The translations under genes and the position numbers were made by a program. Of a stretch of DNA of 36,798 bases, positions 10,844-18,543 are shown one piece after another. Below the pieces are notes generated by a model, which saw nothing but the letters and a program-made list of their open reading frames with translations, made no database searches and was not told where the DNA came from. Each line of letters opens with the position of its first letter. Within the stretch, counting starts at the first letter, position 1. The DNA is taken from the NCBI GenBank assembly GCA_018672475.1, contig JABHFS010000033.1, positions 1 through 36,798 of the forward strand. Reading direction: 5' to 3'. Origin of the DNA: Gemmatimonadota bacterium (lineage in GTDB: Bacteria; Latescibacterota; UBA2968; UBA8231).

Positions 10844-10877
10844 AACGCCGGTCCGAAATTCTGGGGCCGGCGTTTTT
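10844..10877 (+). terminator. Rho-independent terminator
   Basis: AACGCCGG at 10844-10851 pairs with CCGGCGTT at 10867-10874, leaving a 15-base loop, and the stem runs into TTTTT ending at 10877. It ends the regulator-kinase-DUF2007 transcript, 17 bases ahead of the next gene. Confidence 0.75.
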
Positions 10878-10893
10878 CGTAGGAAATCATCTT

Positions 10894-11925
10894 ATGGAAA
10901 CTCACTTGCTGGGCCATGCCATCGACGCGATGCGCCGCCACACCGGCGTCGTTATCCCGGTTTATTTTCCTGCCGACGCCGACCCGGGTCTTGGGCAGGC
11001 GCTGTTGGCCGACAATGTGCGCGCCTATGTACAGCAGGTCGACGACCCGGCCCGCATCTGTCTGAGCGTCGATGGTGCTGAGCACGGGATGGAAATCGCC
11101 GAAGCGTTGGCGACGGAGTGCGGGGTTGTGGCCGTATGCACGCCGGAGAACATGGGAAAGATGAACGGGTTGCGGCACGGTGTCCGCGCGCTGTGGGAGC
11201 GGGAGAAGCGGGAGGAATTGCGCTATGTGGCGGCGGTGGATTCCGACGGCGATCATTTTGCCAACGAACTGCTCAATCTGGTGCGGGCCGCCGTGCACGT
11301 GCAGGAACGCGAGGGGGGCGAAGTGCTGGCCTTGGGGCGGCGCAGCTCGAAGCATCGGCCGATGGGCTTTTTGCGCGGCGAGCTGGAGGAGTTGGCCGAC
11401 CGGGTGTTATTGGACGCGCTCGCTTTTCGTGCGGCGAAAAGCGGCGAGCCGCTGCGCATGGAATACGCGACTACCCACGAGGAATATCCGGACTTCCATT
11501 CGGGTTTCAAGCTCTACAGCCGCGGCGTGGTAGAACCGGTTTTCCTGGGCGAGCCCGAGCTTTGCGCATTGGAACCGGCGGCCTATTACCGCCATGGATG
11601 CGAGGCGGTAGCGGTCGTCGAAGCGTTGTTGGCCGGTGCGCGACTGGCACTCGTCGCCCGCAGCACCTTCAACGAGCAGCCGGTCAGCGCCTTCGGTCAG
11701 TACAATCGCGAGCGCCTCGTCGCCGACAAGATCATTTGGCCCTGCAAGCGCTTGGGGGTCCCGGCGCCCTTCGTCGAGCAATGGTTGCGCAATCACCTGC
11801 CGCGGCTTTTGCTCAATACGCTCGTACCAGAAGGCAAGCAGGAACTGCTGCAGATCCGTCGCTTGGTGTTGCAGGCTTTTGAGCTGCCGGAGGACGAGTT
11901 GAGTTGGGGGCCGCTCTTTGTCTAG
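10894..11925 (+). CDS. GT-A fold glycosyltransferase (family 2-like)
   Basis: This 343-residue soluble protein opens with GVVIPVYFPAD, a nucleotide-sugar binding first strand. It has LSVDGAEHG, then NMGKMNGLRHGV (typical of GT2 enzymes after the second strand), and the metal-binding DxD motif as D116-S-D118-G-D120. EYPDFHSGFKLYSR could hold the catalytic-base region. It probably transfers a sugar from a nucleotide donor; acceptor and donor are unknown. It starts with ATG after AGGAA, just downstream of a strong terminator, so it must have its own promoter within 20-40 bases or rely on readthrough. It is not flanked by other cell-envelope genes. Confidence 0.75.
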   Translation: METHLLGHAIDAMRRHTGVVIPVYFPADADPGLGQALLADNVRAYVQQVDDPARICLSVDGAEHGMEIAEALATECGVVAVCTPENMGKMNGLRHGVRALWEREKREELRYVAAVDSDGDHFANELLNLVRAAVHVQEREGGEVLALGRRSSKHRPMGFLRGELEELADRVLLDALAFRAAKSGEPLRMEYATTHEEYPDFHSGFKLYSRGVVEPVFLGEPELCALEPAAYYRHGCEAVAVVEALLAGARLALVARSTFNEQPVSAFGQYNRERLVADKIIWPCKRLGVPAPFVEQWLRNHLPRLLLNTLVPEGKQELLQIRRLVLQAFELPEDELSWGPLFV

Positions 11926-12176
11926 CGACCGCTTCGCGACTCCGCTTGGGTGTTGCAGCCGCGCGTTACCTCAAGACGAGAAATGAAACCACTGTTCATT
12001 TTTTTGCCGCTCCGCTTTGCCGCATATGATGGTCGGGAACCGGGCAAAGACCGCGTACGGTTTTACACACCGGCTATGGGCAGTAGGTAGCGCAGCGAAT
12101 TTGTTGCGCCAACGGTAAACACTTGCATAGGTCGCGTCATCCTCGTTGCTATTAAAGAATAGTAGACAACGGATGT

Positions 12177-12466
12177 ATGACTATTCCAACCACATTGCTG
12201 GACCGCAATGTAGCTCGCCTTTCTTTTTGTTTGCAGCTCGAACGGCTCGACAAATTCGGCCCGGTTTATGCCCGCGAGCGTGCACCCGTACTCACGGCTT
12301 ATGGGTTGGTGCCCCTCGACGAGGTGGTCAATAGCCCTCGGCCCGGTTTTTCGCGCGTTTTTTTGCGGTAGAGCATCCTAACGCGCTGGAAGAAGGGCGC
12401 GATGAACGGGCGGCCGACCCCGCTTGGCGCGAGTGCTTAATCACCTGGGGTGCGGCATATCGTTGA
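12177..12466 (+). pseudogene. Frameshifted NIPSNAP-like (dimeric alpha/beta barrel) gene
   Basis: The first frame gives 64 residues from the ATG at 12177: MTIPTTLLDRN, then FGPVYARERAPVLTAYGLVP, and stops right after RVFLR. The break is in a run of seven T (about 12358-12364). Shifting frame there continues as AVEHPNALEEGRDERAADPA and WRECLITWGAAYR, with a stop at 12464-12466. The joined product of about 97 residues matches the length and pattern of NIPSNAP-type barrel proteins. In these, a bulky GL-P strand is followed by FSR-F-VE and then RADPAW near the end. Function of the family is not well defined. The gene is broken unless the T-run is a sequencing error or a site of slippage. Confidence 0.5.
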
Positions 12467-12728
12467 GGATTGCCACGGCTATATCTGGATTACCAGATTG
12501 GGTGGAGTAGGCCGCTTTGACGGCGAGGATTTTAGGACGTTTATTACCGCCGATAGTTTGGCTTCCGATAGCGTGTGGTCGGTTTTTGAAGATCGCCGGG
12601 GCCATATGTGGTTTAGTACTAGCGGTGGGGGCACGGGGTTGTGTTCGTCGACGAGCTATAACATCGTGCCGCGGCACAAGGGGTGGATTTATGTAGGTGA
12701 GTGTTGTAGGGAAGGGATCTACGTTTAG
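12450..12728 (+). pseudogene. Remnant of a two-component regulator-propeller sensor
   Basis: The frame begins at a GTG inside the end of the NIPSNAP-like remnant. It shows two propeller blades: VEDCHGYIWITRLGGVGRFDG and then VFEDRRGHMWFSTSGGG. The repeat pattern V-ED-G-IW-T-GG-RFDG is the Reg_prop blade found in ligand-sensing domains of hybrid two-component systems. The intact proteins exceed 700 residues with Y_Y_Y and kinase domains, but here only about 65 recognisable residues remain before random sequence and a stop. It is a relic. Confidence 0.6.
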
Positions 12729-12795
12729 GGTGGAGTTGCCGCGAAAAGGCTGAGGGTCTTGAGATCTTCAATATGCAAGGTTAAGGAGAGGACCT

Positions 12796-13248
12796 ATGTC
12801 GGAACACAAAGTGTTGGTGCAATGGTCTGGGGATCGGGAGGATTTTTCTTATCAGACTTATACGCGGAACCACAGTTGGAATTTTGAGGGAGGGAGCCGG
12901 GTTGAGGCTTCGGCGGCGCCGGGTTTTTTGGGGGATGAGTCTCGGGTCGATCCGGAGGAGGCATTGGTCGCCTCGTTGTCGAGTTGTCATATGCTGACTT
13001 TTCTGGCGGTGGCGGCGAAGAAGCGTTATGTGGTTGATTCCTATACGGATGACGCGGTGGGGTTTATGGAGAAAAATACGGAGGGAAAATTGGCGATAAC
13101 GCGGGTGGTGCTCAGGCCGCGAATCGTTTTCAGCGGTGAGCGGCAGCCGATGACGGAGCAGGTTGATGAGTTGCACCATATTGCGCACGCGGAGTGTTTT
13201 ATCGCCAATTCGGTGAAAACCGAAATAATCGTGGAGCCGACGGTATGA
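12796..13248 (+). CDS. OsmC/Ohr family peroxiredoxin-like protein
   Basis: The 150 residues show the OsmC fold. The peroxidatic cysteine is C64 in ASLSSCHML and the resolving cysteine is C134 in HAECFIANSV. P-E-E-A-L-V-A-S precedes the first, as usual for this family. OsmC/Ohr enzymes are dimeric cytoplasmic thiol peroxidases that reduce organic hydroperoxides. The start ATG is preceded by AAGGAGAGG, a strong ribosome site. Its stop overlaps the start of the sialidase-like gene by 4 bases (ATGA), so the pair is translationally coupled, an odd partnership for an oxidative-stress protein. Confidence 0.92.
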   Translation: MSEHKVLVQWSGDREDFSYQTYTRNHSWNFEGGSRVEASAAPGFLGDESRVDPEEALVASLSSCHMLTFLAVAAKKRYVVDSYTDDAVGFMEKNTEGKLAITRVVLRPRIVFSGERQPMTEQVDELHHIAHAECFIANSVKTEIIVEPTV

Positions 13249-14468
13249 ATATCGAAGTGATCTCTAGCAAGGTCTTTGTGCCTTCACCGGGGTCTGGAGT
13301 GGGGGTAATGGGGGGGAGTTATTATACGACGGCGGCTGGGCTTGAGTTGGTCAGCGTGCACAGCCATACCAGTCGCAGCGACACGGTTGAAGTAGCCTAT
13401 TTGCGGCGGTCGGAGGACAACGGGCGTTCGTGGAGCGAGGCCGAAGAATGGTCGATGCGTTTTGAAGATTCTGGTGGCATGGGGCGGCGCCATGTGCGCG
13501 GGGGGTATGTGGACCCGCCGACAGGTCGCTATATACAGGTGTGGAGCGAGGGCGTGTTGCCGACGGATGATCCGCTCGAAGGCATGCGACAGTGGAAGTT
13601 GCACTATGCGGTTTCTGAGGATGGGGGCCGCACGCGGACCGTTGAAGAACAAATTATATGTGAAGGAGAATCATTTGACGCAGAGCATCCGCTGCCTGGT
13701 GTAACGGTGGGTAAAAATTGCGTGATGATCGGCGACTTGGGGCAGGTGCCGTTGACGCGCAGCGATGGGGTTCTTTTGATGCCGGTACAGAGTACGCCGA
13801 CCGGGCCGGATGGAGAATATTACAATCCGGGGGCGGGGTATACCTATACGGATTGTCTGCTATTGGTGGGGCGTTGGGCCGCAGACGGCCGGCTGAACTG
13901 GAGCTGCTCCGAACGGGTGTGCGGCGACCCCGAACGCACGAGCCGGGGGCTGGTCGAGCCGACGATCGCCGAGCTGGCCGATGGGCGCCTGCTAATGGTG
14001 ATGCGCGGCAGTAATGACGTCCGGCACGAGTTGCCCGGCTACAAGTGGATGGCGCTGTCGGCCGATGGCGGGCAGACCTGGGGTGCGGTCGAGCCGTGGA
14101 CCTATGCCGATGGCGAGGCCTTCTTCTCGCCGAGCGCTTGTTCGCAGCTGATTCCCTGGGCCGACGGGCGGTTATTGTGGGCGGGTAATATTTCTGCGGC
14201 GAACCCACTGGGCAACAGACCGCGTTATCCGCTGGTCGTCGGTGAGGTCGATCGGGCGAGCGGGTTGCTGATACGCGAGTCGGTGCAGGCGGTCGACGAC
14301 CGGCAGGCCGATGACGACGAGATGCTGACGCTGTCGAATTTTTACGCGCGCGACGATCGGGAGACCGGCGAGTTGCTCTTGCACTATCCGCGTTTTTTCG
14401 CGCGGGGTTATGAGGCTCAGGAACGCTGGACGACGGATCTGTCGTTGACGCGGGTGGCGATAAGCTAG
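13245..14468 (+). CDS. Sialidase/neuraminidase-type beta-propeller (BNR repeat) protein
   Basis: The ATG at 13245 overlaps the OsmC stop by 4 bases and gives 407 residues; earlier in-frame codons lie inside osmC. Asp-box repeats are seen as SEDNGRSW, SEDGGRTRT and SADGGQTW, as in six-bladed exo-sialidase propellers. VEPTIAELADGRLLMVMRGS carries the conserved Glu and the Arg that binds the carboxylate. GGMGRRHVRGG may hold another of the arginine triad. No signal peptide is visible. Such proteins cleave sialic acid or other acidic sugars, or are lyase and exo-glycosidase relatives. The exact substrate is not assignable. Note that the catalytic Tyr and first Arg were not positively placed. Confidence 0.8.
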   Translation: MNIEVISSKVFVPSPGSGVGVMGGSYYTTAAGLELVSVHSHTSRSDTVEVAYLRRSEDNGRSWSEAEEWSMRFEDSGGMGRRHVRGGYVDPPTGRYIQVWSEGVLPTDDPLEGMRQWKLHYAVSEDGGRTRTVEEQIICEGESFDAEHPLPGVTVGKNCVMIGDLGQVPLTRSDGVLLMPVQSTPTGPDGEYYNPGAGYTYTDCLLLVGRWAADGRLNWSCSERVCGDPERTSRGLVEPTIAELADGRLLMVMRGSNDVRHELPGYKWMALSADGGQTWGAVEPWTYADGEAFFSPSACSQLIPWADGRLLWAGNISAANPLGNRPRYPLVVGEVDRASGLLIRESVQAVDDRQADDDEMLTLSNFYARDDRETGELLLHYPRFFARGYEAQERWTTDLSLTRVAIS

Positions 14469-14545
14469 CCGATTTTTGGTAGAGAACCTATCATTTCATA
14501 TGTTGGGCATGTGCTCGTTGCCAACCAAAAGAATGGATAGGTTTT

Positions 14546-14790
14546 ATGGCAGTCGTAGAGCTAGCCCTGTCCACCGCAGAATCCGCAGACCCCTTCTTTG
14601 AGCACTACGCCGGCGAAGTGCTCAAAAGCCAGCTATTGCGCTCGCAAACCCTCGCCCGACTCACCTTTGTCGGCGTACTCGCCAGCGGTGGCGCAGCGGT
14701 GTATTTTCACTTTGCCGACGAAGGTATTATCTCAATCTCATTCCCGCAATGTTCGGGTAGTTGGCACTCTTCAATTTTGCCAACCCCATG
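14546..14790 (+). pseudogene. Decayed membrane-protein fragment
   Basis: From the ATG at 14546 the frame reads about 63 sensible residues. They include DPFFEHYAGEVLKSQLLRSQ and a hydrophobic helix FVGVLASGGAAVYFHF. Composition then breaks down after ADEG. A neighbouring frame continues with a second hydrophobic stretch YYLNLIPAMFG, a stop, and LALFNFANPMH. This suggests a two-helix protein broken by a frameshift and a stop. The family is not recognised. GGATAGG is near a suitable ribosome-site position. Confidence 0.3.
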
Positions 14791-15045
14791 CACCGGGAGC
14801 TTGTGGAAGAGACGGCTCTATCGACCTACGATCTATAATTTCTCTGTGTGCAGGAGTTCGTATTTGACAAGGTCTTTTACAAGAAACGGCGCTTTATTTT
14901 CCCCAGCGTTATCTGCAAGACAAAAGATGAACGCGTCGTGTTTGAGAATGAGGTTCAGGAGTATCTGTGGGCCGATTGTGCCGATCTGCCGATCGAGCCC
15001 TATATGCCGAAGATGAGCAAAATTTATCAGGACAAATACCAATGA
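14782..15045 (+). pseudogene. Broken NUDIX hydrolase
   Basis: The frame starting near 14782 reads PMHRELVEETAL, which matches the second half of the NUDIX box (REUxEExGU with G replaced by A). It is interrupted by TAA at 14836-14838, then continues FLCVQEFVFDKVFYKKRRF, IFPSVICKTKDE, and EVQEYLWADCADLPIEPY. This is the standard NUDIX C-terminal part, with the E-Y-W-LP-EPY ending. The first half of the NUDIX box and the N-terminus are missing. The stop overlaps the sulfatase start (ATGA at 15042), so this frame may still be translated to couple to the next gene. A GTG at 14848 could begin a truncated 65-residue product. Confidence 0.6.
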
Positions 15046-16457
15046 GCGAAATAGAAAGCAGCACGGCGCTATCAACCCCACCCAATATTGTCCTGATCAT
15101 GACCGACCAGCAGCGCTGGGACACGCTCGGCTGTCTGGGCTACGATCATATGATCACGCCGCATATCGACCGGCTGACCGCACGCGGTGTCGCCTTCAGC
15201 CGCGCCTTCACGCAAGGTGCGGTCTGCGGTCCTTCGCGCAATAGCATCGTCTCGGGTCAATACGTGCATACGCACGGAGTCGACCGCAACGAGGCCTGGC
15301 TGTCGCCCGAGCAGCCGAACTGGATCGAGCAACTCAGGGACGGCGGTTATCACACGGTCAATATCGGCAAGATGCACACTGCACCGATCCGCCTGCCCTG
15401 CGGTTTTAACCACCGCACTGTTGTCGAGAACAAGAACTACAAACAGGGTCACCATGGCCCCGACCCGGACGACTACGATCTGTATCTGAAACAATTCGGA
15501 TTGGTGCGGCCGGCGCTGACCTACCACAGCGAAGTCCCCGACTGGCCGGATTATCTGAACACGACGGTGTGGCCGCACGACGAGGAGCTGTTTATCGATA
15601 ATTGCGTCGGCCGCTGGAGCGTCGAGGCGATTCGTGATCACGATTTTGCTAAGCCGCTTTTTTTGTGGAGCGGTTTCACCGGCCCGCACGATCCGTACGA
15701 TACCACCGAGTCGTCGCTCGCTCGCTATGACGGCGCGGAGATTCCTGACCCGGTGGGTATTCCTGACGAACTAGACAGCAAACCGCCGCCGCAGCGCCGG
15801 GCGATGCAGGGCATGGAGGGCAAGCGCGGTCTGGCGTCGATCTGGTGGAGCCGGGCCACCCCTGAGCGGATCCGCCGGATGCGCAAGCACTACTACGCCA
15901 ATATCACCGCCATTGACGACTGGGTCGGCGCTATCGTTGCCGAGATCGAGGCGCGCGGCGAACTAGACAACACGATTTTTGTCTTTACCTCGGACCACGG
16001 TGATTGCCTGGGCGATCACCACCAGGTCTACAAGTTTTCTTCGCACTACGATTCGGTGGCGCGGGTACCATTGGTCTTTGCTGGGCCAGGGGTTGAGCGG
16101 CTGGGGGTGCGCGACCCGATGGTGGAGCTGATAGACTTGGGGCCGACCTTTTTGCAGATGGCGGGGCTGGGGCCGTTGGCAGCGGCGAACGGGCAGTCGT
16201 TGGAGCCGTTGTTACGCGGGGGTGCAGAGGTGTTGCACGAGACGGTTTTTTCGGAGTACGGGCCTCGGGTTATGGCCAGGACGGAGGCGTGGAAACTGGT
16301 TTTTTATCCGGGAGAAGCGTATGGGGAATTGTATGATCTGGAGCGGGATCCGGATGAGCTGTATAATTTATATGATGATTCGGGGTGTGGGAGAGTGCGG
16401 GGGGAGATGGTGGAGCGGATGATGCATTGGTGGGGGAGTACGGCGAGGGTGGGTTGA
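15042..16457 (+). CDS. Type I sulfatase (fGly motif CGPSR)
   Basis: I start it at the ATG at 15042, which overlaps the NUDIX-remnant stop; the frame is open further upstream but without family sequence. The protein is 471 residues. Metal residues begin at D22 in MTDQQRWDTLG, and formylglycine is C62 in VCGPSRNSIVSG. FTSDHGDCLGDHH is the second metal site. ELYDLERDPDELYNL lies near the C-terminus. The TDQQRWDTLG opening is shared by arylsulfatase- and choline-sulfatase-like enzymes that often act on glycans. No signal peptide is seen. The codons near the 3' end become noticeably richer in G-only third positions. Confidence 0.92.
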   Translation: MSEIESSTALSTPPNIVLIMTDQQRWDTLGCLGYDHMITPHIDRLTARGVAFSRAFTQGAVCGPSRNSIVSGQYVHTHGVDRNEAWLSPEQPNWIEQLRDGGYHTVNIGKMHTAPIRLPCGFNHRTVVENKNYKQGHHGPDPDDYDLYLKQFGLVRPALTYHSEVPDWPDYLNTTVWPHDEELFIDNCVGRWSVEAIRDHDFAKPLFLWSGFTGPHDPYDTTESSLARYDGAEIPDPVGIPDELDSKPPPQRRAMQGMEGKRGLASIWWSRATPERIRRMRKHYYANITAIDDWVGAIVAEIEARGELDNTIFVFTSDHGDCLGDHHQVYKFSSHYDSVARVPLVFAGPGVERLGVRDPMVELIDLGPTFLQMAGLGPLAAANGQSLEPLLRGGAEVLHETVFSEYGPRVMARTEAWKLVFYPGEAYGELYDLERDPDELYNLYDDSGCGRVRGEMVERMMHWWGSTARVG

Positions 16458-16510
16458 GTGCGTCTCTCGCTGCGGGGCAGAAGGTCTGTCTTCGGCGAAA
16501 GCTAAGGCGG

Positions 16511-16586
16511 CCCTATCGGCTTGCGGGGGGTGCCGCGGCGGCGTGGCAGAGCCACCTTAACGGGTGATCGGAGCGGGGCGATAGGG
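16511..16586 (+). repeat. Inverted-repeat, hairpin-forming intergenic element
   Basis: CCCTATCG at 16511-16518 is matched by CGATAGGG at 16579-16586. Between them, GTGGC-AGA-GCCAC at 16543-16555 forms a tight hairpin. A further CCCTCC/GGAGGG stem lies at 16633-16653. The 322-base gap between the sulfatase and the APH-like gene has no coding sequence I recognise. This could be a structured 3' UTR or an extragenic repeat; there is no T-run for intrinsic termination. Confidence 0.4.
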
Positions 16587-16706
16587 TGCAAGCGATGGCT
16601 TTTGGAAGGCTTTGCCCTACGGCAGACTGCGCCCCTCCGTTAGCGGGGGAGGGTGGATGAGGGGAATGGCCTTATTTTATAAAGAAGAAAACCGATATAC
16701 GCGGCA

Positions 16707-16733
16707 TTAACGATTAACGCGACACACTATAAA
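16707..16733 (+). promoter_or_regulatory. Possible promoter of the APH-like gene
   Basis: TATAAA at 16728-16733 lies about 47 bases before the first ATG, with TTAACG at 16707-16712 as a weak -35 and a 15-base spacer. The support is pattern only. Confidence 0.25.
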
Positions 16734-16779
16734 ACTGAGTATCCAGAGAGGTCTTGTCGATTGTATCGGCCTCGTTTAT

Positions 16780-17970
16780 ATGGGAGTAACAAAGAACGCG
16801 ATGAGTGAAGAGGACAGCGTGATTGTTGAGATAAAGCAGCAAGCGGAAAAAGTGCTTTCGACGCGCTTTGGTAGCGCGGTGCGGCTCGATGGCGGCGACG
16901 ATCTGGGGGGGAGTGATCGATCCTACACTTATCGCTATGTAGTCATCGACGGACCGGACGAGGTCCCTGCGAGCGCGGTAGTGAAGAAAGTGCGGCCGTG
17001 GAGCGACGGTAAGGTATACGATCCGGATGTGGCAGAGAACCCAGCGATCGGGCTGCTCAACGATTGGGCCGGGTTGGAATTTCTCAACGAGGTGTCGGAG
17101 GGTATATCGTCGACGCCTCAGTGTTACGGGGGAGACCGGGAGGCCGGGCTCTTCGTGATGCAGGATATGGGGTCGCCGCGGCGGCTGGATCATATCTTGT
17201 TGGGTGACGATGAGGAAGAGGCAGAACAGGCATTGATACAGTTGGCGATCTCGCTAGGGCGAATGCACGCGTCGAGCATTGGTAAGCAGGCGTTGTTCAA
17301 GGAAAGGCGCGAGGTCTTGGGACCGACGAAGCCATACAGCCTGAGCTGGCTGCGGGTGAGGACGCGGGAACTGGAAGAGATGTTGGATATCGGCATCGGT
17401 CCCGAGGTCAACGAGCAGATCGACGATTGCATCGCGGCGCTGGAAACCCCTGGCCCTTTCACGGCCTATGTGCACGATGACCCTTGTCCGGACAAGGGTC
17501 TGTGGATGGACGGTCAGATCAAACTATTGAATTTCGAAAGCGGCGCTTACCGACACGCGCTGATCGACGGCACTTATGGCCGGATTCTTTTTCCCAGTTG
17601 TTGGTGCGTCAATCAGATTCCTGGGCATATTCCGCTGCGCATGGAGGACGAGTACCGCAACGAGTTGGTCGCGGGTTGCCCGGAAGCCGGCGACGACGCG
17701 CTGTATCGCCAGGCCGTAGCGTTCGCCTGCGCGAAGGGCGCGATCGGCAGCTGGTGGCCCGGACAGATGGAGCGAGACAACGAATGGGGCATCGCCACTT
17801 ATCGGCAACGCGTATTATTGCGTTATTATCTCTTTGCGCGGATGACTGAAGAATACGGCCAGTTAGAGGCGCTGGGCCGTTGGGTCGATCTGGCGGGCGT
17901 GAAGTTGCGCGAGGCGTGGGGCGAGGTCGAAGATATGCCCTACTACCCGGCTTTTCGCGCGGGCGCTTGA
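16780..17970 (+). CDS. APH-fold protein with lost metal ligands (likely pseudokinase)
   Basis: This protein of about 396 residues has the aminoglycoside phosphotransferase/choline kinase fold. An N-lobe carries SAVVKKVRPW (the ATP-binding lysine). A C-lobe has AYVHDDPCPDKGLW followed by LLNFESGAYRHALIDG. In active relatives the catalytic loop reads HGDxxxxN and is followed by DFE. Here the catalytic Asp is kept (D234), but the loop Asn is K239 and the DFE Asp is N251, so both Mg ligands are substituted. It may bind a ligand without transferring phosphate, or use a different mechanism. The start could be the ATG at 16780 or at 16801; neither has well-spaced Shine-Dalgarno. It heads the transcript leading into the 4-TM protein and the sulfatase. 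Confidence 0.75.
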   Translation: MGVTKNAMSEEDSVIVEIKQQAEKVLSTRFGSAVRLDGGDDLGGSDRSYTYRYVVIDGPDEVPASAVVKKVRPWSDGKVYDPDVAENPAIGLLNDWAGLEFLNEVSEGISSTPQCYGGDREAGLFVMQDMGSPRRLDHILLGDDEEEAEQALIQLAISLGRMHASSIGKQALFKERREVLGPTKPYSLSWLRVRTRELEEMLDIGIGPEVNEQIDDCIAALETPGPFTAYVHDDPCPDKGLWMDGQIKLLNFESGAYRHALIDGTYGRILFPSCWCVNQIPGHIPLRMEDEYRNELVAGCPEAGDDALYRQAVAFACAKGAIGSWWPGQMERDNEWGIATYRQRVLLRYYLFARMTEEYGQLEALGRWVDLAGVKLREAWGEVEDMPYYPAFRAGA

Positions 17971-18041
17971 GCGCGTGTGCCGCGTTTAGCGGAAGCGGGT
18001 GGTGAGAGGGCGGATGGAAACGCAGACAACCGGAGAGGCCG

Positions 18042-18542
18042 ATGGAAAGAGAGCGAATAGAAGAGTTGCTTGCAACGCAGTTTAAGCCAGGGCGACTGTT
18101 GCCATTGCAGATTATCTATTTGGCGATAACGGCGGGCGTGGTGGTGCTCTTTACGGTCGGTTTTATCCTCGCTATGCGCAGTGCGGGACAGACCGTCCCG
18201 TTGTTCGCCGGCGTGCTCGCCTATATTTCGATGGCGGCCCCCGTAGTGCTCTTTTTGTTATCCAACAAAGTCTTCGTGCGGAAGTTGCACGGGATCGACG
18301 GCGAGGGCGACGTGTTCAGCCAAGTCCGCGCGGCGTTGTTGGCCAAGGCCGGTATCGTCGAAGGTAGTGCCTTGATCGGCGCGGTCGCCTGGTTGTTGAT
18401 CTGCCTGCGCACGCACCTCTCGCTCATACCGCCCGTCTACTACGGGGTTTTCCTCGGGCTGGCGGTCATGTTGCTCAACACGGCGCTGTACTTGCCGACC
18501 CCGGCCCGAATTCGCCGGTGGCTGCAAAAAAAGGGAACCTAA
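18042..18542 (+). CDS. Four-helix membrane protein of unknown function
   Basis: The 166 residues begin after GGAGAGG, a good ribosome site. Four transmembrane helices lie at about 21-47, 53-76, 104-124 and 130-152. A cytoplasmic loop VFVRKLHGIDGEGDVF sits between helices two and three, and a basic tail RIRRWLQKKGT ends the chain. No family was recognised. The downstream sulfatase begins with TTG one base after this gene's stop, so they are co-translated. It may be an anchor or partner for that enzyme. Confidence 0.65.
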   Translation: MERERIEELLATQFKPGRLLPLQIIYLAITAGVVVLFTVGFILAMRSAGQTVPLFAGVLAYISMAAPVVLFLLSNKVFVRKLHGIDGEGDVFSQVRAALLAKAGIVEGSALIGAVAWLLICLRTHLSLIPPVYYGVFLGLAVMLLNTALYLPTPARIRRWLQKKGT

Positions 18543-18543
18543 T

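Noticed and set aside
14967..15041. In-frame 5' extension of the second sulfatase
   Set aside because: It overlaps the NUDIX remnant and has no family sequence; the ATG at 15042 has an operon-type overlap.
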